Positions 54,759 to 63,160 of a DNA stretch of 64,000 nucleotides are shown one piece after another (the first letter of the stretch is position 1; every line of letters begins with the position of its first letter). This DNA comes from Photobacterium pectinilyticum. Its GTDB lineage: Bacteria; Pseudomonadota; Gammaproteobacteria; Enterobacterales; Vibrionaceae. The stretch is taken from positions 1 through 64,000 of the forward strand of contig NZ_JANEYT010000025.1 of NCBI RefSeq assembly GCF_024357955.1, in the 5' to 3' direction. The position numbers and the translations under genes were made by a program. Under the pieces are notes generated by a model. The model worked only from the letters and a program-made list of their open reading frames with translations, ran no database searches and had not been told where the DNA came from.

Positions 54759-55706
54759 TCAGCTAGTGCTGTACTCATCGATTGCACTTAGAAACTTATC
54801 GATATCATCCTCTCTTTGCAGATACGGTACGGATTTATTGTATAGGTGTAGGTAAGTTTGTCCGTAGGTATAGTTAGTAGTAAAAGCTGAATCAGGACTG
54901 TTGCTATCAATGAAATTAAAGATGTACCCCTGACCATTGGAGGTTTTTTCAATTTCAGTGATTAATAATGCATGAGAATCGATCCCTTTTATTTGCAATT
55001 TTACGTAAGCTACTCTTTTTCTAACCGCTACCTCTTCATAGATCTCATCCATGTACTTTTTTAGCTTTTCAGGTGTTGTCTCATAACTACCAGAAAGCCC
55101 ATTGATCCACTGCCAAAGCAGGACACCATCAAAAAGCTGCCATAGATTTAAATACTTCTGAATTTCCTCTTTGAATTCGATTGAAAACTCAGCAAAGTTA
55201 TTGAACCCGCTAATCTCTAAGACCTCTTTGCCTTTTATTAGGTTGCGGATGATCTTTTTTGCTTCTTTCTTGGAGCATTTCGGTTCATTTGGCCTGTATG
55301 TGGTAAGGTATAACGCAGCGCGCTGCAAGCGCGAATGCCACCAGCACACACCCGCGTTAAAAAGACCGCCAGTATTTTTGAAAGCGATTAGGTTCTCATT
55401 AGACTCGAAATATTCTTTAATCCCAGCCAAGTGTTTGAAGTAGTTAGGATCCTGAGATTTCTCTATGAACTCTTTTTTCGACGTTGAGGCTTTTTGATGC
55501 TTAAAGCCCAGTGTTTTTCCAGATTGCTTAATCTCATCAGTATACATACTCATGAGACGTTGCTTTTCGATATGACTGCTTTTCAGCCTTGCTTCGGCAC
55601 TAATCAAAGCAGATTTTTCGTCAGGTGACAACGCATTAATATGTTTCGCATTGAGTACTTCAATGTCATCTGAGTCAAAGAATTCAATTTCATCTGTGTG
55701 TTTCAT
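54759..55706 (-). CDS. Papain-like cysteine-protease-fold orphan protein
   Basis: A 315-aa protein of no named family that I recognise. The N-terminal 100 residues are polar and charged with helical character (no signal peptide). The segment NAGVCWWHSRLQRA places Cys121 before a predicted helix, His245 sits in GIDSHALLIT at a strand, and Asp267 in FNFIDSNSP, so the order Cys-His-Asp and spacing fit a papain/YopT/C39-type protease active site. A region of amphipathic helices (FAEFSIEFKEEIQKYLNLW) joins them. It stands alone, is transcribed against the catabolic cluster and lies near degraded genes. Could be a secreted effector or toxin; inference. Confidence 0.6.
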   Translation of the reverse strand: MKHTDEIEFFDSDDIEVLNAKHINALSPDEKSALISAEARLKSSHIEKQRLMSMYTDEIKQSGKTLGFKHQKASTSKKEFIEKSQDPNYFKHLAGIKEYFESNENLIAFKNTGGLFNAGVCWWHSRLQRAALYLTTYRPNEPKCSKKEAKKIIRNLIKGKEVLEISGFNNFAEFSIEFKEEIQKYLNLWQLFDGVLLWQWINGLSGSYETTPEKLKKYMDEIYEEVAVRKRVAYVKLQIKGIDSHALLITEIEKTSNGQGYIFNFIDSNSPDSAFTTNYTYGQTYLHLYNKSVPYLQREDDIDKFLSAIDEYSTS

Positions 55707-55777
55707 ACTAAACGACCTCCATGATCAGTTGCAGTAGAACGAATAGACACCATATATAATACTAGTTGCACTCAAGG

Positions 55778-55882
55778 GAATAACCACACTGTTAATGCAC
55801 TCTTTCTGTGAGCGTTAAGGTGACTACTCACCGTGAAGTAGTGAATCCAACTCTGGCGTGTCTATCAAGTCGGTGGTTATTC
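55778..55882. repeat. 105-bp segment bounded by 10-bp inverted repeats
   Basis: GAATAACCAC (55778-55787) and GTGGTTATTC (55873-55882) are exact inverted copies framing 85 bp with no gene. Could be a small non-autonomous element or chance. No target duplication was identified. Confidence 0.35.
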
Positions 55883-55994
55883 AATTCGACAGACAGGAAT
55901 GATTAACCTCACTTTCCATGTCACTATATTTGACCTGCAAAGATGTTTCCGGATAACGTCATTTCATAGATTCAAAGATAACAAGGAGAGTTCT

Positions 55995-56520
55995 TTGAAA
56001 CACAACATTATAGAATGGGTCAATGACCATGATGATAAATGGCTCTTTACGCTACTCTACGTTGGTTCTGCCATTGTTTTGAGCATGACCATCTCTATGT
56101 TTTGGCTTGTGATTGTTGTAGCCGTGCATGGTTTATTGGAATGGATATCAATTAGCAGATCCTCTTCCTACTAATGGGATAAAGAGGTTTGGTGCTGTGC
56201 TGTGGCATTTAAAATTGGATATTGTGCTGATTATCTTTGCCCTATGGTTATCTGTCTACATGGATGCCATATTCGGTCTGGTAGGACTTAATGCTGCTGC
56301 TCGTGCTGGTGCTCAAGTTGGCTCGCGGTTCGCCATCTTTGAGAAAATAATAAGAGGCTTTTTTTTAACTGTGGATGATGCCGCTCAAGTACTCAAGGTA
56401 CTATCAAAGAAACGGGATACGTCAGACCAAGAAGTGGAGGTAAAAACGTACACCAAGGGAGACTGTAGTGGTCAACTTAATTTGACTCGTGTTTATGGCC
56501 CTCGGCAGATGGCAGTCTAA
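55995..56520 (+). pseudogene. Frameshifted inner-membrane protein gene
   Basis: From a TTG at 55995 with AAGGAG 6 nt upstream, the reading frame gives NIIEWVNDHDDKWLFTLLYVG and a hydrophobic helix, ending prematurely at 56174 (HGLLEWISISRSSSY). In the +1 frame the protein carries on from about 56150 with GIKRFGAVLWHLKLDIVLIIF, AIFGLVGLNAAARAGAQVGSR and FEKIIRGFFLTVDDAAQVL. Together they make one small multispan membrane protein. The last residues run into a sequence TGTAGTGGTCAACTTAATTTG at 56464, which resembles an IS3-type terminal repeat, so the 3' end may be foreign. Confidence 0.6.
56464..56484 (+). mobile_element. Possible IS3-type terminal remnant
   Basis: TGTAGTGGTCAACTTAATTT shares its first nine bases (TGTAGTGGT) with the end of the IS3-family element at the window start (position 480 reading leftward). 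No transposase fragment follows clearly. Low confidence. Confidence 0.35.
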
Positions 56521-56771
56521 GTTAATACAGGTCTCAGTGATATCTTGCTCAATCCGTTCAGCGAAAAAGACAAGGTTTTCTTCAGCAAATTTTATGCACA
56601 GGTTAGTTGATCAGTGGTTGTGGTTGAGGCTCTGGTGACAGCTCTAATAGTGACTCAGGGAATGGAACAGATGATAGGGATGGTATTGTCGACGGTGGAG
56701 ACGGAACACAAGACCTTTCTCCTGCGCCAACTCCAAAGATTGCTGGCAGCCACCGACTCAACCGATCCTAA
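56521..56771. other. Degenerate stretch after the membrane-protein pseudogene
   Basis: About 250 bp with no intact gene. Frames include a short decayed peptide and a Gly/Ser/Asp-rich string (SGDSSNSDSGNGTDDRDG) ending at 56771, which looks like the remains of a repeat-rich surface protein, but no start is present. Confidence 0.35.
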
Positions 56772-57443
56772 TTATGCATTCAATAGTTCAGCAACAATCT
56801 TAGCTACTAGTCGTTGAGGACAAAGCACTGGTAAGGCCGTTGATTGTCTGACAAGATCAACAGAGTCAGGTGTAAACCCCATACAATCCAGTATCAGGCA
56901 ATCAGCCGGGACAGATTGATTCTCCATTTGAGTCACGGCATGGACCAGTGCTTCTGAGTTCAAAGGGGAAGCACTCATACCTGTGACCGCAAAGCCAGCA
57001 GTCTGCCAATTTTGTATTGCCACAGGAAGTTGCCCTTCATTTGGGCTAATAATTCTCACACTTTTAGTCATGGATATACTTGAGGCTATCGCCTGAACTA
57101 CCTTTTGCGGGTAAATAACCGGAAGGTCAATGTTAAGGTTTGGAAACTGACCAGCACACATTAGCACTATGACGTCAACACCAACATCTTTAAGTCTTTC
57201 AGACTGTAGCTCCAATAGTGGCAGTAGCGCGTATAAATCGATCTCCCTGCTACTTCGATCATTAAGTACTGCAAACAGTGGGTAGGTTTTGGGGGCTGCG
57301 ACCAAGGTGGTAATTTCTTCATCAGTTAAGCCATCAAGGGCTCCACCGAAATGAAACTCAATATTTGGTAGATATTGTCGATAAGTTTTCTCAATATCAG
57401 TACGAGGAGTCTGTCCTAAGATCAAAAAACCTACTCTGGCCAT
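56772..57443 (-). CDS. AroM-family protein (possible hydantoin racemase-like)
   Basis: A 223-aa protein with the AroM signature: RVGFLILGQTPRTDIEKTY at the N-terminus, EIDLYALLP, and two cysteines in conserved settings, Cys96 (VLMCAGQFP) and Cys187 (ILDCMGFTPD). Two such cysteines, one from each half, are the catalytic pair in Asp/Glu/hydantoin racemases, to which AroM appears related in fold. AroM itself has no known function. Position at the end of an operon of an amidohydrolase, carbamoyl amidase and TRAP transporter suggests that it racemises a hydantoin or N-carbamoyl amino acid. Inference. Confidence 0.7.
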   Translation of the reverse strand: MARVGFLILGQTPRTDIEKTYRQYLPNIEFHFGGALDGLTDEEITTLVAAPKTYPLFAVLNDRSSREIDLYALLPLLELQSERLKDVGVDVIVLMCAGQFPNLNIDLPVIYPQKVVQAIASSISMTKSVRIISPNEGQLPVAIQNWQTAGFAVTGMSASPLNSEALVHAVTQMENQSVPADCLILDCMGFTPDSVDLVRQSTALPVLCPQRLVAKIVAELLNA

Positions 57444-57485
57444 TATTCTTCTATCCTTGTTTGACTTGGATCGTTATTTGAGGGG

Positions 57486-58394
57486 CTAGTTACTCGTTTT
57501 GTGATTTTGATAGGTAAATATATCAAAATGTTCGTAGAGTGATTCAAGAGTCTCGTATTTTTGTCCCACCAGATCAGCATTCTTCTCGACTAGAATTGAC
57601 CCCAGCGCATTGATGATAGTGAACGCGGGAGTGTAAGAATCGAACGCTGATAAGCCCGTCGTTTTTATCAAAAAGAGGCAATCAGTATATTGCGCAGACG
57701 GTGAGATTGGTGAATCTGCAAACACCACGATATTCCCCTTGTGTTTAGTTACATATTCACAAGCTTTCATGTGATAACTGGAGTATCTTCGAAAGTCAAA
57801 TACTACTAAAATATCATTCGGTGTGAACTCAGCGAGTTGATCCACCATATTGCTAGGATCCAACAATTTAACTGATTTATGAAAACTCGATAACTGATAA
57901 GAGAAGTAACGAGACACAGAAGCTTCTTTTCGCGTTCCTAGAATATATACATCTCGGCTCGATTCACTCATTAAATCGACAAAACGGTTGACTACATCTA
58001 TGTCGATAGAGCTGATAGTCTCCCTTATATTGGCAATATCTTGCTCCATGGTTAAGCCAAAAGTATCGTTGCTATCCAAACGTCCATTTTCAGAGCGAAC
58101 TCGATCCGCAGGAGAATTAATTAAAAATCTAATGTCTTCACTGAAATCAGCTCGAGCTTCTTTGATATTGTCGTAGCCAATTTTTGGAAAGAAACGAACC
58201 ACAGTGGATGCTGTAAGTTCCAATTCTTCAGCGATCTCCGCTGCGTTTTGTAAGAGGCCAAGTGGGTAAACGCTCAGCAGATAATCGGCAATCTTTCTAT
58301 CACTGGGAGTAAAAGAGTCAAAGCCCCGACTTATTTTTCCTACAAAGCGATTTTTAGGGTGTTCTTTCATTAGATAGGACTCAATCGTGTTCAT
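57486..58394 (-). CDS. RpiR/MurR-family regulator
   Basis: A 302-aa regulator: N-terminal HTH (residues about 15-90: PSDRKIADYLLSVYPLGLLQNAAEIAEELELTASTVVRFFPKIGY) and C-terminal SIS sugar-isomerase-type domain (about 130-270: VYILGTRKEASVSRYFSYQL, FDFRRYSSYHMKACEYVTKHKGNIVVFAD). Many RpiR proteins control sugar phosphate, purine or amino acid degradation operons. It sits inside the operon, between the M20 amidase (8 nt downstream of its start) and the AroM gene, and probably regulates it; ligand unknown. Confidence 0.85.
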   Translation of the reverse strand: MNTIESYLMKEHPKNRFVGKISRGFDSFTPSDRKIADYLLSVYPLGLLQNAAEIAEELELTASTVVRFFPKIGYDNIKEARADFSEDIRFLINSPADRVRSENGRLDSNDTFGLTMEQDIANIRETISSIDIDVVNRFVDLMSESSRDVYILGTRKEASVSRYFSYQLSSFHKSVKLLDPSNMVDQLAEFTPNDILVVFDFRRYSSYHMKACEYVTKHKGNIVVFADSPISPSAQYTDCLFLIKTTGLSAFDSYTPAFTIINALGSILVEKNADLVGQKYETLESLYEHFDIFTYQNHKTSN

Positions 58395-58403
58395 AGATGT
58401 AGT

Positions 58404-59678
58404 TTATCGAGATTCGGCAAGAAGAAGAATATTATTTAGTAAAACTTGGCAGCCCTGACCAGCAGATTCTTTAGAAATTGATTCTTTAGGGTTATGGCTG
58501 ATCCCCTGCTCACATGGAATAAATATCATGCCTGTTGGAATCGATGGTGCGAAAGATTGTGCATCATGTCCTGCACCGCTGGGCATCAACATATAGGGCA
58601 GGTTTGCTTTCTCAGTTGCTTTCCTGAATAACGCAATCATCGAATCATCCAACAAGACACTATCTTTTTCATAAATCGTTTCAACACACCAATCTTTGCG
58701 TTGACCAGCATACTCTATCAAACGTTCTCGAACAGCCTTCATGTCTTTGGGATGCTGAGAGCGCAGCTCAACAAAGAAGCGGCATTCCTTAGGTACCACA
58801 TTACTAGCCCCCGGAAGTAAAGTGACCTGACCAATTGTACCGACCATTTCGGGGTTTTGCTCATTGGTCCACTCTGGTAACAAAGTGAATATTGGAGCCG
58901 CCTCTACGAGAGCGTCTCTTCTCATATTCATAGGCGTGGTTCCAGCATGAGCAGCTTCACCTTTGACGGTTACGATATAGCGATACACGCCAACGATAGC
59001 AGTGACAACACCAATGGGAAGCATTTCACTTTCTAATATTTTTCCTTGCTCAATGTGGGCTTCCATAAAACAAATAAATTCATCAGGATTACGTACCGAT
59101 AACTCCACGTCCTCCAATGATTTTCCGAGGGCCTTCAAGTGATCTAAAAATGGCCTGGCTCCGGCTGTTTTTGCTTTTTCTAATTCTTCAGGTTGCAGTT
59201 TTCCCATCATCGCGCGACTGCCGACGGTGCCTGCATTGTGTGCAGCCTCCTCATCACAAAAACTGATTACTTCAATATCGAAAGGAAGTGAAACATGCTG
59301 CTGTTTCAGTGTTCTGATACATTCTAATCCGGCAAGAACACCATATGCTCCATCGAATTTCCCACCATTGGGGACAGTATCAATATGTGAGCCTATAGCT
59401 AGGACTTTGTCAGTTGTTGGGCTTTGAGCTTTAAATCGGCCAATTACATTCATTGCACCATCAACGTTGACGTCCATATCTAGCATGGTCATTTGTTTAA
59501 TTAGCCACAAACGTGCTTTTTGGTCATCATCCGACAATGCAGTCCGTGTCACTCCTCCTTTTTCATTTGCGCCAATATTGCCAAGCGTCATTAAGTCATT
59601 CCACAAACGATCATCACAAACTTTAATCTGTTGCATTACTATCTCGCTCATTCTGATGGGATTATTAGGAGGTAGCAA
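58404..59678 (-). CDS. M20-family N-carbamoyl amidase / allantoate amidohydrolase
   Basis: A 424-aa zinc hydrolase of the hydantoinase/carbamoylase (HyuC/AllC) group. Metal ligands in AIGSHIDTVPNGGKFDGAYG and DEEAAHNAGTVGSRAMMG; substrate region FMEAHIEQGKILESE; AHAGTTPMNMRRDALVEAA, PSGAGHDAQSFA and IFIPCEQGISHNPKESIS follow. A TTG at 59678 with GGAGG 6 nt upstream is the best start; ATGs 9 and 14 codons downstream are alternatives. Expected reaction: N-carbamoyl amino acid or allantoate to amino acid or ureidoglycolate, CO2 and ammonia. Directly follows the amidohydrolase gene in the operon. Confidence 0.88.
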   Translation of the reverse strand: MLPPNNPIRMSEIVMQQIKVCDDRLWNDLMTLGNIGANEKGGVTRTALSDDDQKARLWLIKQMTMLDMDVNVDGAMNVIGRFKAQSPTTDKVLAIGSHIDTVPNGGKFDGAYGVLAGLECIRTLKQQHVSLPFDIEVISFCDEEAAHNAGTVGSRAMMGKLQPEELEKAKTAGARPFLDHLKALGKSLEDVELSVRNPDEFICFMEAHIEQGKILESEMLPIGVVTAIVGVYRYIVTVKGEAAHAGTTPMNMRRDALVEAAPIFTLLPEWTNEQNPEMVGTIGQVTLLPGASNVVPKECRFFVELRSQHPKDMKAVRERLIEYAGQRKDWCVETIYEKDSVLLDDSMIALFRKATEKANLPYMLMPSGAGHDAQSFAPSIPTGMIFIPCEQGISHNPKESISKESAGQGCQVLLNNILLLAESR

Positions 59679-59689
59679 TATCTACCTCC
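59668..59689 (-). promoter_or_regulatory. Hairpin covering the ribosome site of the M20 amidase gene
   Basis: GGAGGTAG / CTACCTCC is a perfect 8-bp inverted repeat with a 6-nt loop. In the mRNA it would pair the Shine-Dalgarno GGAGG with sequence just after the TTG start, placing the start codon in the loop. Confidence 0.55.
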
Positions 59690-59707
59690 GCATTGACATG
59701 ACAAAAC

Positions 59708-61072
59708 CTACTTCTGGGCAGCTACATACTGACCATCCCCAGCCTTGGCTAAGACAACATCGTCTGCGTAGATAGTTTTGCCGCGCAGTATCGTTTGGGT
59801 CACTTTGCCTGTCACTTTTTTTCCCTCATAAGGCGACCATTTTGCTGAGGATTGAGTAACTGAAGCGTCAAAGTACCATTCATGGTTAGGATCGATGATG
59901 GCAAAATCAGCATCTTTGCCGACAGCAATTGACCCTTTACGATGAGATAACTTAAAGCGTGTTGCTGGCTTGAGAGCAAGCAACTGGCCCAATTTGACGA
60001 TATCCATATCACGCTTGACCACCGCTTCGCTAAACATGAGTGGAAGCATTGACTCAACGCCAGGAGCACCAGAACCATTGTTAAAGATCGCTTCATTGCT
60101 CTTTCGCTCTAGAGGCCAAGGGGCATGGTCTGAAGCTATCCAATCAATACGCCCATCAAATAGTCCCTGCCATAAACCTGACACCGCTTCTTGACTTCGC
60201 ATCGGCGGATTAATTTTGGCAAACGCCTTTTTCTCTGGCATATCGTCCTCAGAGAGCAGCAAATAATGCGGGCAGGTCTCAACGGAAACATCGACACCTT
60301 GGTCACGATACCAATCAATCATGTCCAAGCATCGAGGGTGAGAACTATGATAAATGTGCAGTGAAAACTTGGTCCAATAAGCAAACTCTAGAAGTTTACT
60401 TACCGCCAGTGTTTCTGAAATTGGTGGGCGGGTTTCACAATGCGCTTTTGGGTAGGTCATGCCTTCCGCTTTATATCGGGCTATTAATGCCTCGATGATA
60501 ATGTCATTCTCTGCATGGAAGCCGACGGGAAGATCCGTTTTAGCCAAAGTAGGCAGTATGTCCCAAAGAACGTTGTCGTCTATGCGGGGAAATCGCTCAG
60601 GGCATGTTTCGAAAGCACTCAGTTTAAAACCACAAGTACCAAGTTCAACCAATGCGTCAACGCTTTCCAAATCACCTTGTTTCTTAATCGTTGATAAGAG
60701 TGCGACGTCTACTTTGGCTTCATCCGCGATCCATTTTTGTTTTTCGGTATATGCATTTGTATCAAATACTGGACCGCAAGAATCATAAGGCATTTCGATT
60801 ATAGTCGTAACGCCACCAGCAGCTGCGGCTGCAGTTGAATGTTCAAAGCGTTCTTGCAAGTTACTGTATGAATGTACGTGTGCATCTACGACGCCAGGAA
60901 AAACTATTTTGCCTGTTGCATCAATGAACTCTTTCGCTTCTGGTAATGATTCTTCTGTATAGATCCCAACAATTGAACCCGAGCATACACCGACATATGT
61001 GTTTGCGGCAACGCGGTCAGATAAAACTAAATCACCTTTAATCAGTAAATCTACTTTTGAAGAGGACGGCAT
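59708..61072 (-). CDS. Dihydropyrimidinase/allantoinase-type cyclic amidohydrolase
   Basis: A 454-aa binuclear metal enzyme; AAGGAG lies 7 nt before the ATG. Metal and active-site residues: GVVDAHVHS (His65, His67), GFKLSAF with Lys150 for carbamylation, FHAEN (His186), IYHSSH (His242) and IASDHAPW (Asp315); KINPPMRS is a further family string. It should open a cyclic amide (hydantoin, dihydropyrimidine, allantoin) to the N-carbamoyl acid, which the M20 amidase next door hydrolyses. The exact ring is not deducible. Confidence 0.88.
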   Translation of the reverse strand: MPSSSKVDLLIKGDLVLSDRVAANTYVGVCSGSIVGIYTEESLPEAKEFIDATGKIVFPGVVDAHVHSYSNLQERFEHSTAAAAAGGVTTIIEMPYDSCGPVFDTNAYTEKQKWIADEAKVDVALLSTIKKQGDLESVDALVELGTCGFKLSAFETCPERFPRIDDNVLWDILPTLAKTDLPVGFHAENDIIIEALIARYKAEGMTYPKAHCETRPPISETLAVSKLLEFAYWTKFSLHIYHSSHPRCLDMIDWYRDQGVDVSVETCPHYLLLSEDDMPEKKAFAKINPPMRSQEAVSGLWQGLFDGRIDWIASDHAPWPLERKSNEAIFNNGSGAPGVESMLPLMFSEAVVKRDMDIVKLGQLLALKPATRFKLSHRKGSIAVGKDADFAIIDPNHEWYFDASVTQSSAKWSPYEGKKVTGKVTQTILRGKTIYADDVVLAKAGDGQYVAAQK

Positions 61073-61096
61073 ATAAAACTCCTTTTTTATATCAGG

Positions 61097-62431
61097 CTAC
61101 CCTAGTAGTAAATTAGGTAACCAAAGTGAAAGCTGAGGGAAAACAACCAAAAGTGTCAGCACAATCAGTTCGCAGATTAAGAACGGCCATACACCTTTAA
61201 AGATATCTTCAAGCGAGATATTCATTTCTTTCGGTATTACCCCTTTCATTGCAAAAACGTTCAAGCCAACTGGTGGTGTAATGGAGCCAATTTCAGTTAT
61301 TTTCAGTGCAATGACGCCAAACCATATGGGGTCATAACCCAAAGATGTAATTAATGGGAACACAATTGGCAGAAGTAGCGCATATATGCCGACAGGAACC
61401 ATAATCATGCCTAGCAGCAACATAATCGCCATAATTCCAAGCAAAATGACAATAGGAGGCATGCTTAATTCATTTAACATCATTGTTATTTCAACCGGCA
61501 GACGTGTAATCGCCAAGGTTCGGCTGAAGAACAATGCGCCAATATTAATGAGAAATAGCATCGCAGTAGTGTTAGCTGACTCCTTCATTGCATCAATGAC
61601 ATTACTGACATTTCGAAATGAGCCTAGGGACCACCCTAAAATAAGCGTAATTAAAGCCCCTGCTGCCGCTGCCTCTGTTGGAGTAAACCAACCCGAGTAA
61701 ATGCCACCGAGCACAACCGTTGCGATGATAATGACAGGCCATATCTGTGTTGCCTCTTTAAAACGCTTGGTACGCAATTCGGCCTTATGCTGTTTAATCG
61801 TATCCGGCATTGGTGCCCAGTCCGGGTGGCGCTTCAGTACGATCTGAATAATCACCACGTAACCCACAGCAGTAAGGATCCCTGGAACGACTCCGGCAGC
61901 AAATAATTTAGCAACCGACTGTTGAGTAAACAGGGCATAAACAATCATCATCATGCTGGGGGGGATCATTGACGCAAATGTCCCGGCTGATGCAATACAG
62001 CCTGCAGAAAAAGCTTTGTTGTAACTCAGGCGGTTCATTTCAGGCAGCGCCATCTTTCCAAAAATCGCGGTTGTCGCAAGAGATGAGCCAGAAACAGCAC
62101 CAAAAGCAGCACAGCTAAAACACGTTGCAATACCAAGAGAGCCACGAATGCCTGTGCTCATTGCATAGATGGCGGTATAGGCGCGTTGGGCCAACCCACT
62201 CGATGCTGCAAATGACCCCATTAAGATAAAGAGCGGAATAGAGGCCCAGGTTGGCGTTGCGATTGAAAAATAAGAGGCCTGCCCAAGTAAAGATATTGAG
62301 CTGTCAAAGTCTAACAAAAGTGAACAGATAATGAACCCACTCAATATGAATGATAAACCAATTTGTAACCCCACAGCCATTAAAGCAAGTAAGAGCGCGA
62401 TGCAGAGAACACCGGCGGTTAAAAAGTCCAT
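61097..62431 (-). CDS. TRAP transporter large permease (DctM)
   Basis: A 444-aa TRAP transporter large membrane subunit with 12 predicted helices: FILSGFIICSLLL, ATPTWASIPLFILMGSFAASSGLAQRAY, GAVSGSSLATTAIFGKMALPEMNRLSYNKAFSAGCIASAGTFASMIPPSMMMIVYALFTQQSVAKLFAAG, and TPTEAAAAGAL. Works with DctQ (62477) and the DctP binding protein to import its ligand with Na+. It is followed by the amidohydrolase gene 24 bp away. Confidence 0.92.
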   Translation of the reverse strand: MDFLTAGVLCIALLLALMAVGLQIGLSFILSGFIICSLLLDFDSSISLLGQASYFSIATPTWASIPLFILMGSFAASSGLAQRAYTAIYAMSTGIRGSLGIATCFSCAAFGAVSGSSLATTAIFGKMALPEMNRLSYNKAFSAGCIASAGTFASMIPPSMMMIVYALFTQQSVAKLFAAGVVPGILTAVGYVVIIQIVLKRHPDWAPMPDTIKQHKAELRTKRFKEATQIWPVIIIATVVLGGIYSGWFTPTEAAAAGALITLILGWSLGSFRNVSNVIDAMKESANTTAMLFLINIGALFFSRTLAITRLPVEITMMLNELSMPPIVILLGIMAIMLLLGMIMVPVGIYALLLPIVFPLITSLGYDPIWFGVIALKITEIGSITPPVGLNVFAMKGVIPKEMNISLEDIFKGVWPFLICELIVLTLLVVFPQLSLWLPNLLLG

Positions 62432-62476
62432 AATAAACTCATCCCTGAATATTTTATGTGCATGTATGAGAACTCG

Positions 62477-62998
62477 TTAATTCGAAAGTTCTTGATTTTT
62501 TACTGGCATTTCCTTAAGTTTGTCTTTTTTATCAACATTAATTGAACTCAACATATTAGAGACTGACTGAAATAAAAAGAACACAAGACCAATCACCATC
62601 ATTGCCTTAACTGGCCATATTGGTAGGTTTAAGGTCCCTTCCAGAGATTCATTCCTTTGGTAAGAGTCTAATACGTTTTGAAGTACTGCGTAGAATATTA
62701 AAGAGATAGTAATAACAGATAATATTTGTGAAAAGTAATATATTACAATCTTTGCCTTCGCTGGTAACCGGTTAGTAATCAACTCCAGCTTCACATGCTC
62801 ATTGTATTGTTCGCACCTAGCTAACCCAAAATAAACAACGATAATCATGACAAACACAGTTAATTCAGATAAACCGTTGATAGAAAAACCTATTGCCCGA
62901 GTTAATAGGTCAGACACTAATAATAGCATCATGACAATCATTAGCCATCCTGATAGCTCAGATAAAATCTGATTGAACTTAGACGATATTTTCATCAT
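62477..62998 (-). CDS. TRAP transporter small permease (DctQ)
   Basis: A 173-aa four-helix protein of the DctQ family. The N-terminal LSGWLMIVMMLLLVSDLLTRAIGFSINGLSELTVFVMIIVVYFGLARCEQYNEHVKLELI holds the typical Gly/Glu-rich loop and conserved Glu/His positions. It joins DctM in the membrane complex. The start may be either of two adjacent ATGs. Confidence 0.88.
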   Translation of the reverse strand: MMKISSKFNQILSELSGWLMIVMMLLLVSDLLTRAIGFSINGLSELTVFVMIIVVYFGLARCEQYNEHVKLELITNRLPAKAKIVIYYFSQILSVITISLIFYAVLQNVLDSYQRNESLEGTLNLPIWPVKAMMVIGLVFFLFQSVSNMLSSINVDKKDKLKEMPVKNQELSN

Positions 62999-63088
62999 AT
63001 ATATTCCTACTTGACATCATATAATATAGTAAGGAAGGATAAGGCTAATTACATTAAACACTCTATTTAAAATCTATTTATCTTTCAC

Positions 63089-63112
63089 TCCGAGGATAAT
63101 TATATCCTCGGA
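63089..63112 (-). terminator. Hairpin between DctP and DctQ genes
   Basis: Perfect 10-bp stem TCCGAGGATA / TATCCTCGGA with a 4-nt loop in the 160-bp gap below the binding-protein gene. No T-run on the minus transcript, so it is more likely an attenuating or RNA-stabilising hairpin allowing more binding protein than permease. Confidence 0.5.
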
Positions 63113-63160
63113 TACGAGCTTACTAATTATATTTATAAAATAATGATCAGCGATAAAATG

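Noticed and set aside
55778..55882. Integron attC-like site between the papain-like gene and the membrane pseudogene
   Set aside because: The core GTTRRRY / RYYYAAC boxes are not present in the right arrangement, although inverted repeats exist.
56614..56817. A 67-codon plus-strand frame overlapping the end of the AroM gene
   Set aside because: No ribosome site; it lies in another frame of a degenerate region and over the opposite-strand AroM gene.
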